A DNA stretch of 64,000 nt from Xanthomonas pisi DSM 18956 (GCF_001010415.1 NZ_JPLE01000035.1:1-64000); one strand, 5' to 3'; positions 26,730 to 38,700 are shown, counted from the first letter of the stretch. Notes: generated by a model from the sequence alone, not told the origin. Numbers and translations are program-made.

Positions 26730-26900
26730 TCAAAAATCGATGCAGCGTCCATTTTTTTCCCAGTCGCCGTAGCGCGTTGGCTCGGGGCCGTCGCGTCCAC
26801 CAATCTCCTTCGGCAGTGGCTTCTTCTCGGGAATGGTCTCCTGAGGGGAAGGCTGCGTCTCGGAATCCTGCGCTGGGGTGGGGGTTGGATGGCCTATCAT
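26730..26900 (-). CDS. DUF1674 / SDHAF4-like protein
   Basis: 56-aa protein. The first 35 residues are Pro/Glu/Gln-rich and probably disordered; the C-terminus GPEPTRYGDWEKNGRCIDF is the conserved DUF1674 motif. In eukaryotes the same motif defines SDHAF4, a factor that stabilises flavinated SDHA before complex II assembly. Its position directly before sdhC supports a matching role in bacteria, but that function is inferred. The start ATG 26900 lies 39 bases from the divergent ygfZ. Confidence 0.85.
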   Translation of the reverse strand: MIGHPTPTPAQDSETQPSPQETIPEKKPLPKEIGGRDGPEPTRYGDWEKNGRCIDF

Positions 26901-26939
26901 AGTGGTCTCACAACGTTGCGATTTTAGTCCTCCCCATCC

Positions 26940-27812
26940 ATGGCTGACAACCTGAATCTTATTCCACAGGGTTTTGGCTCCCTGCGCGATATGCAATACG
27001 TCCGACTCGTCGGCGCGGATGCAGTGGCGTTTGCGCATGCCCAATTCGCCAACGACGTGCAGGCCCTGGCGATCGGACACTGGCAGTGGAATGCGTGGTT
27101 GACGGCGAAGGGGCGCGTGATCGCCATCTTCGCACTCCTGCGTGAGGACGACACCAACCTGCTGATGCTGTTGCCTGACGGCAACGCAGGCGAGATCGCC
27201 GCACAGCTCGGCCGCTTCGTGTTCCGGCGCAAGCTGAAAATCAACGCCGTCGCGCTTCTTGCGTATGGCGGTTTGCAAGCGCCCGAGCATGCGCGAGGCG
27301 CGCGGGCCGATATCGGAACGCAGCGTGTCGCGCTGGATATGGGCAGCGCCGGCTTGCCGCGCACGCTCTTGCTCATCACCGACCAGGCATTGGCAGCGCC
27401 TATCGAATTGCCGAACATGGACGTGCAATGGCGCCGTGCGGATCTGCAACTGGGCCTGGTTCGGCTGCCGGATGCGCAGCGCGAACACTGGACGCCGCAG
27501 CAACTGGCGCTGGACCGCCTGCAGGCTTACAGCGTCAAGAAAGGCTGCTACCCGGGTCAGGAAATCGTTGCGCGCACGCATTTCCTGGGCAAGGCCAAGC
27601 GTGCGTTGCAGCTCCTGGAGACGGAAGCGGCCGCCCAGGCGGGCGATAGCGTCGACCTGGACGGTGCAGCCATCGGCACGGTGGTCAGCATTGCCGGCGA
27701 TCTGGCGCTGGCGGTGTTGCCACTGGACCTGGCCGTGGACTCTGCCAAGGCCTTCAAAGTGGGCGCGCACGCCGCGCGCGCCCTCGCCATCATTCCCGGG
27801 CTGGAGCGTTAA
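26940..27812 (+). CDS. ygfZ: YgfZ-type folate-binding Fe-S maturation protein
   Basis: 290-aa protein of the GcvT-like fold. The family signature K201-G-C-Y-P-G-Q-E is complete, followed by IVARTHFLGK; the motif Cys is essential in E. coli YgfZ. It assists maturation or repair of some Fe-S enzymes in a folate-dependent way. It is divergent from the DUF1674-sdh operon by only 39 bases, so both promoters must overlap or lie inside coding sequence. Its stop overlaps the convergent transporter ATPase gene by four bases. Confidence 0.93.
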   Translation: MADNLNLIPQGFGSLRDMQYVRLVGADAVAFAHAQFANDVQALAIGHWQWNAWLTAKGRVIAIFALLREDDTNLLMLLPDGNAGEIAAQLGRFVFRRKLKINAVALLAYGGLQAPEHARGARADIGTQRVALDMGSAGLPRTLLLITDQALAAPIELPNMDVQWRRADLQLGLVRLPDAQREHWTPQQLALDRLQAYSVKKGCYPGQEIVARTHFLGKAKRALQLLETEAAAQAGDSVDLDGAAIGTVVSIAGDLALAVLPLDLAVDSAKAFKVGAHAARALAIIPGLER

Positions 27813-28897
27813 GCCGGCTCCAGCCGCTGCCCGGTTGCCGGGTCGAAGAAATGCAACGCGTCGCTGCGCAATGCCAAGCGCAGCGGTTGCCCGACCGCCG
27901 GCAGCGCCTGCGGCGCCACGCGGATCACCAACGGCTGCCCGCCGCGATCGAGGTTGAGGAAGATCTCGTTGCCGACCGGCTCGATGACCTCCACCTGGGC
28001 ATCGAAGCCCAGGTGCGCATCGCTGGACGGCTGCAGATGCTCGGGGCGCACACCGACGATGACGTCCTGGCCGAACCAGCGGCGATCGACCCGCGCGGCG
28101 CCCAGCGGCACCCGCCAGCCGTCGGCCATCACCAGATGCAGGCCGTCCTGCTCATCCAGCCGACCCTGCAGCACATTCATCGCCGGGCTACCGAGGAAGC
28201 CGGCGACAAACAAGTTGGCCGGACGGTCGTACAGCGCCATCGGGCTGTCGATCTGCTGGATCACGCCGTCCTTGAGCACCACGATGCGCTGGCCCAGCGT
28301 CATCGCTTCGACCTGGTCGTGGGTGACGTAGATCATGGTGGTGCCGAGCTTGCGATGCAGCTGCGCGATCTCGGTGCGCACGCTGTGGCGCAACTTGGCG
28401 TCCAGGTTGGACAGCGGTTCGTCGAGCAGGAACACCGACGATTCGCGCACCATTGCCCGCCCCAGCGCCACGCGCTGGCGCTGGCCGCCGGACATCGCCT
28501 TGGGCAGCTTGTCGAGCATCGGGGTCAGGCCCAGCAGCTCGGCAGCGTTATTGACGCGCTCGGCGATGACCTGCTTCGGGTGACCACGCAGCTTGAGGCC
28601 GAAGGCCAGATTTTCCGCCACGGTCATGTGCGGATACAGCGCATAGCTCTGGAACACCATGGCGATGTCGCGGTCCTTCGGCGCCACGTCGTTGACCACG
28701 CGTTCGCCGATCTTGAGCGTGCCCGCGCTGATGTCCTCGAGCCCGGCGATCATGCGCAACAACGTCGACTTGCCGCAGCCGGACGGCCCGACCAGCACCA
28801 TCAGCTCGCCATCGGTCACTTCGAAGCTTGCGCCCTGCACCGCCACCTGGCCGTTTTCATAGACCTTGCGGACACCTTCCAACTGCACTTTCGCCAT
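27809..28897 (-). CDS. ugpC: Sugar ABC transporter ATPase (MalK/UgpC type)
   Basis: 362-aa ATPase for a carbohydrate importer. Walker A is GPSGCGKST (38-46), Q-loop FQSYALYPHMTV, signature MSGGQRQRVALGRAM, Walker B FLLDEPLSNLD and H-loop YVTHD. The C-terminal TOBE/OB regulatory domain of MalK/UgpC proteins covers about 240-362. No permease or binding-protein genes are adjacent, so it may serve several distant importers, as shared MsmX/MalK-type ATPases do. An operator-like site lies about 115 bases upstream of the start. Confidence 0.93.
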   Translation of the reverse strand: MAKVQLEGVRKVYENGQVAVQGASFEVTDGELMVLVGPSGCGKSTLLRMIAGLEDISAGTLKIGERVVNDVAPKDRDIAMVFQSYALYPHMTVAENLAFGLKLRGHPKQVIAERVNNAAELLGLTPMLDKLPKAMSGGQRQRVALGRAMVRESSVFLLDEPLSNLDAKLRHSVRTEIAQLHRKLGTTMIYVTHDQVEAMTLGQRIVVLKDGVIQQIDSPMALYDRPANLFVAGFLGSPAMNVLQGRLDEQDGLHLVMADGWRVPLGAARVDRRWFGQDVIVGVRPEHLQPSSDAHLGFDAQVEVIEPVGNEIFLNLDRGGQPLVIRVAPQALPAVGQPLRLALRSDALHFFDPATGQRLEPA

Positions 28898-29291
28898 CGT
28901 TCGGCCTCAACGTGTTGTGTGCGCCCTGCCCTCGGCCCTCCCGATGGCAATGACGACCGACCCGTCTGCGAGGAAATCCCCTGCAAACGAATGCATTGGT
29001 TTATTCTGACATGTAATCGTTTTCACATGGCAACATCGATCTCGGAGGAACCATGCCGCTACCGACTCACGCCGCTGTTTCCGGCGACGTTACCTGCATC
29101 GCGCGGGCGGGCATTCCGCCACGCAGGTGCAGGTATACCGCCCAGGCGCTAACCGCTGACCACCAGTTGCTGCAACAATCGGGGATTGGGCGTCAGCGTC
29201 CATCCCCCGCTGCGCGCACGCAAGTGTCGCCCAGGAACAGACGTACCGACCGCCGGCTGTCCGGCGCCTTTCCGACGAGCCGCTGATAACG
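28898..29291. other. Divergent regulatory region ugpC / zwf
   Basis: 394 bases between the transporter ATPase and the Entner-Doudoroff operon. It holds an AT-rich segment (about 28985-29035) with a LacI-family-like palindrome and, nearer zwf, GC-rich leader sequence with no frame I trust. Promoters for both directions are expected here. Confidence 0.6.
29012..29025. promoter_or_regulatory. LacI-family-like operator
   Basis: TGTAATCGTTTTCA fits the TGnnnnCGnnnnCA pattern with a central CG that LacI/CcpA-type regulators recognise. The flanks extend the symmetry (CATGT...ACATG, 29010-29029). It is placed to control ugpC and possibly also the zwf operon. The regulator is not in the window. Confidence 0.5.
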
Positions 29292-30749
29292 ATGTCCCCA
29301 GAATCTGAAACTCGGTCCATGCACAACACCCTGATCCTGTTCGGCGCCACCGGCGATCTCGCCCAGCGCTATCTTTTCCCCTCCCTGCTGCGCCTGTTCG
29401 TCGACGGCCTGCTGCCGGAGGACTTCCGTATCCGTGCACTGGCCTTGTCGCCGCACGATACCGAGGCCTTCCGTGAAGTGCTGCGCCCGCGTCTGACCGA
29501 AGCGCTGCCGATTGCCACCCCGGAGCAGATCCAGACGCTGCTGCAGCGCGTGGACTACCGCTCGGTGGACCTGCGCAATGCCGAGTCGGTGGCCGATGCG
29601 GTCCGCGAGCTTGCGTCCCGCCAGATCGTGAGCTACCTGGCGATCCCGCCGGGGCTTTACATCAGCACGTGCCAGGGCCTGGCACTGGGCGGCGCGCTGG
29701 CCGCACCGCACCGGCTGATGCTGGAAAAGCCGATCGGCCACGACTCGGACAGCGCCCGCGAGATCCTGCAGTCGATCGGCGCGCTGATCGACGAGGACCG
29801 CGTGTTCCGTCTGGACCATTACCTGGGCAAGGCGGCGGTGCAGAACCTGATCGCGCTGCGCTTCGGAAACACGTTGCTGGAGGCGGTCTGGAACCGCACC
29901 TATATCGAGTCGGTGCAGATCCTGGTCGCCGAAAGCGAAGGTGTCGACGGGCGCGATGCCTACTACGCCCGCTCCGGCGCGCTGCGCGACATGGTGCAGA
30001 GCCATATCCTGCAGCTGCTGTGTCTGGTGGCGATGGAGCCGCCGGCCTCGCTGGAGGCCGACCGCATCCGCGACGAAAAGGTCAAGGTGCTGCGTGCGCT
30101 GCGTCCGATGACCGCCGAGCATGCCGCCCATGACAGCGTGCGCGGCCGATATACCGCCGGCACCATCAACGGCCAGCCGGCGCAGGCCTACCACCCGCCG
30201 GAAGGCAGCGACGTGGAAACCTTCGTCGCGGTGACCGCGCATATCGACAACTGGCGCTGGGCCGGCGTGCCGTTCCATCTGTGCACCGGCAAGCGCTTGG
30301 CCGAGCGTTCCACCCGCATCGTGGTAACGCTCAAGCCGGTGACGCACTGGTTGTTCGAGCGTCCGGACCGCCAGAATGCGGTGCCCAACCGGCTGACCTT
30401 CCAGCTGCAGCCGCAGGAAAACATCGAGCTCGGCCTGATGAGCAGCCTGGCCGGCCCGGAATGGGGCGCGATCGAGCTGCAGCCGCTGGAGCTGGAATTG
30501 TCGGTACCGACCGGCCTGCACCGTCGCATCGCTTACGAGCGTCTGTTCGTGGATGCCTTCAATGGCAATCCGGCGCTGTTCGTGCGCGACGACGAGGTCA
30601 AGGCTGCCTGGTCCTGGATCGACAGCGTCAGCGACGCCTGGGCCGCGGCGCAATTGCCGCTGCAGCCCTACCCCGCCGGTAGCTGGGGCCCGGACACCGC
30701 CGCACCGTTCCTGCCTCCTGCCACCGACGCACAGGGAAACAACGCATGA
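29292..30749 (+). CDS. zwf: Glucose-6-phosphate dehydrogenase
   Basis: 485-aa enzyme oxidising glucose 6-phosphate to 6-phosphogluconolactone, the entry to the Entner-Doudoroff and pentose phosphate routes. The NADP-binding FGATGDLAQR is at about 17-26, the active-site signature RLDHYLGK around H176, and the EKPIG segment is upstream of it. ATG 29292 gives nine residues before MHNTL; either start could be used. It is the first gene of a tight five-gene operon, and its stop overlaps glk by four bases. Confidence 0.96.
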   Translation: MSPESETRSMHNTLILFGATGDLAQRYLFPSLLRLFVDGLLPEDFRIRALALSPHDTEAFREVLRPRLTEALPIATPEQIQTLLQRVDYRSVDLRNAESVADAVRELASRQIVSYLAIPPGLYISTCQGLALGGALAAPHRLMLEKPIGHDSDSAREILQSIGALIDEDRVFRLDHYLGKAAVQNLIALRFGNTLLEAVWNRTYIESVQILVAESEGVDGRDAYYARSGALRDMVQSHILQLLCLVAMEPPASLEADRIRDEKVKVLRALRPMTAEHAAHDSVRGRYTAGTINGQPAQAYHPPEGSDVETFVAVTAHIDNWRWAGVPFHLCTGKRLAERSTRIVVTLKPVTHWLFERPDRQNAVPNRLTFQLQPQENIELGLMSSLAGPEWGAIELQPLELELSVPTGLHRRIAYERLFVDAFNGNPALFVRDDEVKAAWSWIDSVSDAWAAAQLPLQPYPAGSWGPDTAAPFLPPATDAQGNNA

Positions 30750-31753
30750 CCGCTCCTTCCAAGCCGGTGCTGGTCGCCGATATCGGCGGAACCAACGCGC
30801 GCTTTGCGCTGGCCGATGTCGACGCCTCGGTGCCGCTGCTGGATGACACCTCGCGTGAGTTCGCGGTGGTGGAGTTCGCTTCGCTCGGCGAAGCCGCGCG
30901 GTATTACCTCGACCAGATCGGCGTGCAGGCCACCCAGGGCGTGTTCGCCGTGGCCGGCCGCGTCGATGGCGACGAAGCGCGCATCACCAACCATCCGTGG
31001 GTGATCTCGCGCACGCGCACCGCCAGCATGCTCGGTTTCAGCACCCTGCACCTGATCAACGATTTTGCCGCGCAGGCCATGGCGATCAGCCTGCTGCGTC
31101 CGCAGGACGTGGTGCAGGTGGGCGGCGCCAGCTGGCGCCCGGCGCCGATCGATCAACCGCGCAACTACGGCGTGATCGGCCCCGGCACCGGCCTGGGCGT
31201 GGGCGGGCTGATCATCCGCAATGGGCGCTGTTTTCCGCTGGAAACCGAAGGCGGCCACGTCAGCTTTCCTCCCGGCACGCCGGAAGAAATCCGTGTACTG
31301 GAAATCCTCTCCGAGCAGTTCGGCCGGGTGTCCAACGAGCGGCTGATCTGCGGCCCCGGCCTGGTCAACATCCATCGCGCATTGAGCGAAATCGCCGGCA
31401 TCGACCCGGGCCCGCTGGAACCCAAAGACATCACCGCACGCGCTGCCGCAGGCGACCCGCGCTCGGCGCGCACCATCGACCTGTTCTGCGCCATCTTCGG
31501 CGCGATCGCCGGCGACATGGTGTTGATGCAAGGTGCCTGGGATGGCGTGTTCCTTACCGGCGGGCTGGTGCCCAAGGTGCTGGATTCGCTGCAGCATTCC
31601 GGCTTTCGCCAGCGTTTCGAGCACAAGGGCCGGTTCTCCGCGATCATGTCGCGCGTGCCCTCGCTGGCGGTCATGCATCCGCACGCCGGCCTGCTGGGCG
31701 CCGCGGCGTATGCGGTGGATGCGCAGCGTCAGCATCCGGGAGAGCAGCGATGA
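30746..31753 (+). CDS. glk: Glucokinase
   Basis: 335-aa ATP-dependent glucokinase of the bacterial ROK-distinct Glk family. The phosphate-binding DIGGTNARFAL is at about 11-21, LINDFAAQAM is the sugar-site segment, and IGPGTGLGVGG and ETEGGHVSF are conserved. It supplies glucose 6-phosphate directly to Zwf. Translation is coupled on both sides by ATGA overlaps with zwf and pgl. Confidence 0.95.
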   Translation: MTAPSKPVLVADIGGTNARFALADVDASVPLLDDTSREFAVVEFASLGEAARYYLDQIGVQATQGVFAVAGRVDGDEARITNHPWVISRTRTASMLGFSTLHLINDFAAQAMAISLLRPQDVVQVGGASWRPAPIDQPRNYGVIGPGTGLGVGGLIIRNGRCFPLETEGGHVSFPPGTPEEIRVLEILSEQFGRVSNERLICGPGLVNIHRALSEIAGIDPGPLEPKDITARAAAGDPRSARTIDLFCAIFGAIAGDMVLMQGAWDGVFLTGGLVPKVLDSLQHSGFRQRFEHKGRFSAIMSRVPSLAVMHPHAGLLGAAAYAVDAQRQHPGEQR

Positions 31754-32469
31754 ACCTGCAGGACAACCCGCGCATCACCATGGTGCGCTACGAAGACCCC
31801 GCCGAGTGGACCGAAGCGGTCGCTGGCGAGATGGCCGATCTGCTGGAACAGGAAATCTCGCGCCGTGGGCAGGCACGCATGTTGCTCTCCGGCGGCACCA
31901 CGCCGGCGCCCGTCTATGAATCGCTGGCACACCGCCCGCTGGATTGGTCGCGGGTGGAAGTGGGCCTGGTCGATGAGCGCTGGCTCTCGCCGCAGGATCA
32001 GGACAGCAACGCCTGGCTGGTCAACCACAGCTTCCTGACCCATGCGTCGGCCGCGACCTTCATCCCGTTGGTGCGCCCCGGCAAGCAATTGCCCGAGTGC
32101 GTGCACACCGCCAACCTGCAGGCCACGCATGCCGAGCCGGCGTGCCTGGCGGTGCTGGGAATGGGCGGCGACGGTCATACCGCCTCGTTGTTTCCCGGTT
32201 CGACCGATCTGCCCAAGGCGCTGGCCAGCCCCCAGCCGTATGCGTCGCTGGACGCAACCGGTTGCCCAGGCGCAAACCAGTGGCCGCTGCGGATCACGCT
32301 GACACCTGCCGGGCTCGCCGCAGTCCCCACGCGCCTGCTGCTGTTGCGCGGCAAGCAGAAGCTCGATGTGCTGCAAGCCGCGCTCGCCGGCGAAGACATC
32401 AGCGAGTACCCGATTCGCGTCGCGCTGCAGCAGCCCGGTCCGCGCCTGCGGGTGCATTGGTGCAATTGA
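31750..32469 (+). CDS. pgl: 6-phosphogluconolactonase
   Basis: 239-aa hydrolase converting 6-phosphogluconolactone to 6-phosphogluconate. It has the SugarP_isomerase fold marks LLSGGTTPAPVYE, VGLVDERWLSPQDQDSN and LGMGGDGHTASLFPG. ATG 31750 overlaps the glk stop by four bases and gives the family's normal length. It is followed by a repeat-rich 170-base spacer before edd. Confidence 0.94.
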   Translation: MNLQDNPRITMVRYEDPAEWTEAVAGEMADLLEQEISRRGQARMLLSGGTTPAPVYESLAHRPLDWSRVEVGLVDERWLSPQDQDSNAWLVNHSFLTHASAATFIPLVRPGKQLPECVHTANLQATHAEPACLAVLGMGGDGHTASLFPGSTDLPKALASPQPYASLDATGCPGANQWPLRITLTPAGLAAVPTRLLLLRGKQKLDVLQAALAGEDISEYPIRVALQQPGPRLRVHWCN

Positions 32470-32470
32470 A

Positions 32471-32586
32471 TGCGAGTCCCTCGCAGAAGCCCGCACATCC
32501 TTGTGCGGGGATTCAAATATGCGAGTCCCTCGCAAGACCCGCTTCGGTGCGAGTCCCTCGCAAGAGCCCGCACATCCATGTGCGGG
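32471..32586. repeat. Three-unit hairpin repeat between pgl and edd
   Basis: TGCGAGTCCCTCGCA, itself nearly palindromic, occurs three times: 32471-32485, 32520-32534 and 32548-32562. Units 1 and 3 are each followed by a perfect 8-bp hairpin, CCCGCACA/TGTGCGGG (32490-32509 and 32567-32586), with loops TCCT and TCCA. Unit 2 lacks it. This is REP-like and could modulate mRNA stability or termination inside the operon. Confidence 0.85.
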
Positions 32587-32642
32587 TAATTAGAATCAAA
32601 ACCGCGTGCTTTCCTCCCCCCGTTTCTCATAGCCGGTAGCCA

Positions 32643-34559
<1,917 letters not shown>

Positions 34560-34610
34560 CCCTTTCCCTCTCAGCGGCCGCTGCGGCGGTCGCCGTCTAA
34601 CGGAGTTGCA

Positions 34611-35270
34611 ATGACGATTGCCCAGACCCAGAACACCGCCGAAAAGCTGCTGCGCGACGCCGGCATCCTGCCGGTAGTCACCGTGGACACGCTGGACCAG
34701 GCGCGCCGCGTGGCCGATGCGCTGCTCGAAGGCGGCCTGCCCGCGATCGAACTGACCCTGCGTACCCCGATCGCGCTCGAAGCGCTGGCCATGCTCAAGC
34801 GCGAACTGCCCAACATCGTGATCGGCGCAGGTACCGTGTTGAGCGAGCTGCAATTGCGTCAGTCGGTGGATGCCGGTGCGGACTTCCTGGTCACACCTGG
34901 CACGCCGGCGCCGTTGGCGCGGCTGCTGGCCGATGCGCCGATCCCGGCCGTGCCCGGCGCGGCCACCCCGACCGAACTCCTGACTCTGATGGGACTGGGC
35001 TTCCGCGTCTGCAAGCTGTTCCCGGCCACCGCCGTGGGGGGTCTGCAAATGCTCAAGGGCCTGGCCGGCCCGTTGTCCGACCTCAAGCTCTGCCCCACCG
35101 GCGGCATCAGCGAAACCAACGCGGCGGAGTTCCTGTCGCAGCCGAACGTGCTGTGCATCGGCGGCTCGTGGATGGTGCCCAAGGACTGGCTGGCCCAGGG
35201 CCAATGGGACAAGGTCAAGGAAAGCTCGGCCAAGGCGGCGGCGATCGTTCGGCAGGTGCGTGCGGGTTGA
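34611..35270 (+). CDS. eda: KDPG aldolase
   Basis: 219-aa TIM-barrel aldolase splitting KDPG into pyruvate and glyceraldehyde 3-phosphate, the last Entner-Doudoroff step. Active-site features are the Glu in GLPAIELTLRTP and the Schiff-base Lys in FRVCKLFPATAVGG; CPTGGIS binds phosphate. GGAG lies upstream of ATG 34611. The zwf-glk-pgl-edd-eda order makes a self-contained glucose catabolic operon. Confidence 0.97.
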   Translation: MTIAQTQNTAEKLLRDAGILPVVTVDTLDQARRVADALLEGGLPAIELTLRTPIALEALAMLKRELPNIVIGAGTVLSELQLRQSVDAGADFLVTPGTPAPLARLLADAPIPAVPGAATPTELLTLMGLGFRVCKLFPATAVGGLQMLKGLAGPLSDLKLCPTGGISETNAAEFLSQPNVLCIGGSWMVPKDWLAQGQWDKVKESSAKAAAIVRQVRAG

Positions 35271-35710
35271 TTGACCGAACGCTGTACCTGGTGGTGACAC
35301 CGGGCGGCTGAGTGGCTGTACTCGGAGTATCTGCGCCCTCACCCCAGCCCCTCTCCCGCAGGCGGGAGAGGGGCTAAGGCGCAAGGCGATCTTGCTGTTC
35401 CACTCTCGCGCGACGTTGTCGCTTTCGCCGACGCCAGCGGCTGATTGGCTGTACTCGGAGTATTTGTGCCCTCACCCCAACCCCTCTCCCGCAGGCGGGA
35501 GAGGGGCTAAGGCGCAGGCGATCTTGCTGTTCCAGCACAACTGCGAGGCTCCTTCCTCGCGCACGCCGTCCCTTCCCCAGCTACGGCTTCCCTTCCCCCG
35601 CGTGCGGGGGAAGGTGCCCGCAGGGCGGATGGGGGAGGCTTGTCGGCAGGCGATCACGCCAGCGGCGCTCCCGCCGGGAGAGCGGCTTCAAACGACGCGT
35701 GGTGAGTCGA
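35271..35710. other. Repeat-filled convergent spacer after eda
   Basis: 440 bases between convergent eda and the RND operon. They hold two direct copies of a 97-98-base repeat with a strong hairpin, and a third, different hairpin at 35591-35614 (CCTTCCCCCGC/GCGGGGGAAGG). There is no gene. The hairpins probably terminate transcription from both sides. Confidence 0.8.
35305..35534. repeat. Direct repeat pair with long hairpins
   Basis: Copy 1 spans 35305-35402 and copy 2 35438-35534. They share CGGCTGA-TGGCTGTACTCGGAGTAT, then CCCTCACCCC, a hairpin and GATCTTGCTGTTCCA, with few differences. In copy 1 the hairpin arms are 14 bp (35346-35359 and 35362-35375) with a 2-base loop. This looks like a dispersed Xanthomonas-type intergenic element present twice in tandem. 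Confidence 0.88.
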
Positions 35711-38700
35711 TCACGACTCCAACGCAACGCTTGCCGGCGGCGTCTTCGGCAGACCGCGTGCACGCCGCACCAGTGCCGCTGCGCCGCTGCTCATGTCGTC
35801 GAGAATCGCGTAGATCGTCGGCAGAAACAGCAGGCTCACGACCGTGGAAAACGCCAGGCCGCCGGCGATGGCGCGCGCCATCGGGAAATACGGCGGGCCG
35901 TCGCTGAACATCGTGGTGCTGGTCAGCGAGATCGGCACCATCGCCAGGATCGCGGTGCCCATCGTCATCATGATCGGGCGCAAGCGCTCGCGTGAGCCTT
36001 CCACCAGCGCCTGAGTACGGCCCATGCCGCGGCGACGCAGATTGTTGATGTGCTCGATCATCACGATGCCGTTGTTCACCACCACGCCCATCAGCACCAG
36101 GATGCCGATGAAGGACATGATGCCGAACGAGGTGCCGGTGATCCAGAACAGCCAGAACACGCCGAAGATCGAAAACAGCACGCCGCTCATGATGGCTGCC
36201 GGGAACAGCAGCGATTCGAACACCGCCGCCATCACCACGTAGATCATCACCAACGCGATCACCAGATTGAAGACCATCTGGCCCATCGCTTCGCCGTCGT
36301 TCTGGTAATCGCCGCCGTCGAAGGTGTAGCTGTAGCCGGCGGGGAAACTCATCGCCTTGAGCGGCTTTTCCATCGCCGCGCGTGCTTCCGGCACGGTGAC
36401 TTTTTCGGCCAGGTTCGCCTTGATGGTCAACGTGGTCTGGCGATTGGTACGCCCGATCTGGGTGGCGGCCGGGCGAATCTGCACGTCCACCAGGCTCAGC
36501 AACGGCACGCTGCGGCCATCCTTGGTGCGCACGGTGAAGCCGGCCAGGTCTTCGGGTTTGCTTTGCTCGGCACCGGCAAAACGCACCCACACCGGCACTT
36601 CATTGTCGCCGCGACGGAATTCGCGCAACGGCGTGCCGCGCAATGCCAGCCCCACGAAACTGGCCACCTGCTCCGCACTGAAGCCGAATGCAGCCGCACG
36701 TTCGCGGTCTACCCGGATCGCCAGCTCGCTGGTGCGATCGCCGGTATCCACATGCACGTCGCGCAATTCCTTGCGTTGCGCCAGCAGCGGAATGACGTCA
36801 TCGGCCAGCGACTTGAGCGCCTCGGTGGAGTCGCCAACCAACTGCACCTGCACGCCCTGGTTGCCGCTGCCGCCATCGCCCTGATTGCCGATGCTGTAGT
36901 CGGCGCGCGCAGAGCGCGGCAGTTCCTTGCGAATCTTTTCCAGCAGCGGCGGCAGATCCTTCACCTTGCTCGCGTCGAAGGTCACCACCGTATTGCTGCC
37001 TTCCACTTCGCTGAACCACGAATAGATCTGCGTGATGTGGTACTTGGCGCGATTGGCTTCGAGATAATTTTCCACACGGCCGATCTCTTCGCCCAACTGC
37101 TCGCGAGTGTAGGAGCCTTTCCACTGATACTGGATGAAGGCCTCGTTGCCCCCATCGCCGCCGAACATGTCCACCTTGGTCAGCTTCATCGGCACCAGGC
37201 TGATGGCGCTGACCAGGATGATGCCGGTCACGCTCCAGCCGCGATGGGCCAGCGTCCACGTCAGTAGCCGCGCATAGCGGCGTTGCAGTCTGGCGATCAC
37301 CCCATGGTCGGAAGTGACCATCGGCGGCGTCTTCATGCGCGCGGACAACATCGGGATCAGGCTGATCGCCACCAGCCACGACGCCAACAGCGAGACCGAG
37401 ATGGTGATCGCGATCTGTGCCATGAAGATGGAGATGTTGTTGGTCTCGCCGAACAGATTCGGCACGAACACGATGCAATGGCACAAGGTGCCTGCGCTCA
37501 GCGCAATCGCCACGCTGCGGGTGCCGAGCAGCGCCGCCAGTTGCGGCTGCCCGGGCATGCGCTCGCGCTCCTGGTAGATGCTTTCCACCACCACCACCGC
37601 GTTATCCACCAGCATGCCGACCGCCAGCAGCAAGCCCATCATGGTCAGGATATTGAGCGTAACGCCGACGAAATACATGAAGCCCAACGTGATCGCAAAG
37701 CAGATCGGGATCGCCAGCGTCACCATCAACGTCGATGGCCAATGCCGCAGGAAGAAGAACAGCACGGTGATCGACAACAGCAGGCCCACCGCGCCGGCTT
37801 CGGCGAGTTCGGCCAGCGACGAGGTCACGGCCTTGCCCTGGTTGTCGATGACCTTGATCTGCACATCGCGCATCGCAGGCTCGGCGCGAATGTCTTCGAC
37901 CTCTTTCAGCGCAGCCTTGGACACTTCCACCAGATTGGCGCTGCGCTCCTTGTAGACATCCAGGCCGATCGCCGGGCGCCCGTCCAGCCGGCGCCCGTAG
38001 TTCATGCGCGTGGGCTTGAGGCGGACCTGCGCAATATCGCCCAGGCGCAGGCCCTTGGCATTGAGTACGAGCTCACGCAGCTCCTGCAGATCACGCAACT
38101 CGCCGATCGGCTGCACGCGGATGCGCTGCCCGTTGTCATCGATCTGCCCGGCGGACACCGAGAAATTGAGCTTGCCCAGCCGCTCGCTCAGGTCGTTGAG
38201 GCTGAGATCGTGCGCGGTGAGGCGATCCGGCGCGATGGCGATCTCCACCTCGTTGGGCGGGGCGCCGGAAATTTCGACCTTCGCCACGCCGGGAATGCGT
38301 TCGATGCGCCGCTTGAACTCGCGGTCGAGCATGTCGTATGCACCAGTCAGATCGGTCTGGCTGGCCAGGCGCACCTTGAGCACCGGCTCGTCGCTGCTGG
38401 ACCACTTGAAGATATGGAAGCGCTGCAGATCGTCAGGAAAATCGTCGCGAATGGCATCCAGCCGCTCGCGGGCATCCGATGCGGCGATGGCGATATCGCG
38501 GTCCCAGTCGGAGAACTCGATAAAGATATTGGCGCCGTCCGCGGTGGCGGTGGAGCGCATGCGCTTGATGCCGGTCATCGTGGCCAAGGCTTCTTCGGCC
38601 GGCCGCACCAGGTTGCGCTCCACCTCGTCCGGCGTGGAACCGGTGTACGGCAATTGCACGAACAGGAACGGTGCCGAGATATCCGGCAACGCCTCCAACG

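Noticed and set aside
32471-32586. Possible CRISPR array
   Set aside because: The units are palindromic, irregularly spaced and only three; there are no spacers of constant length and no cas genes.
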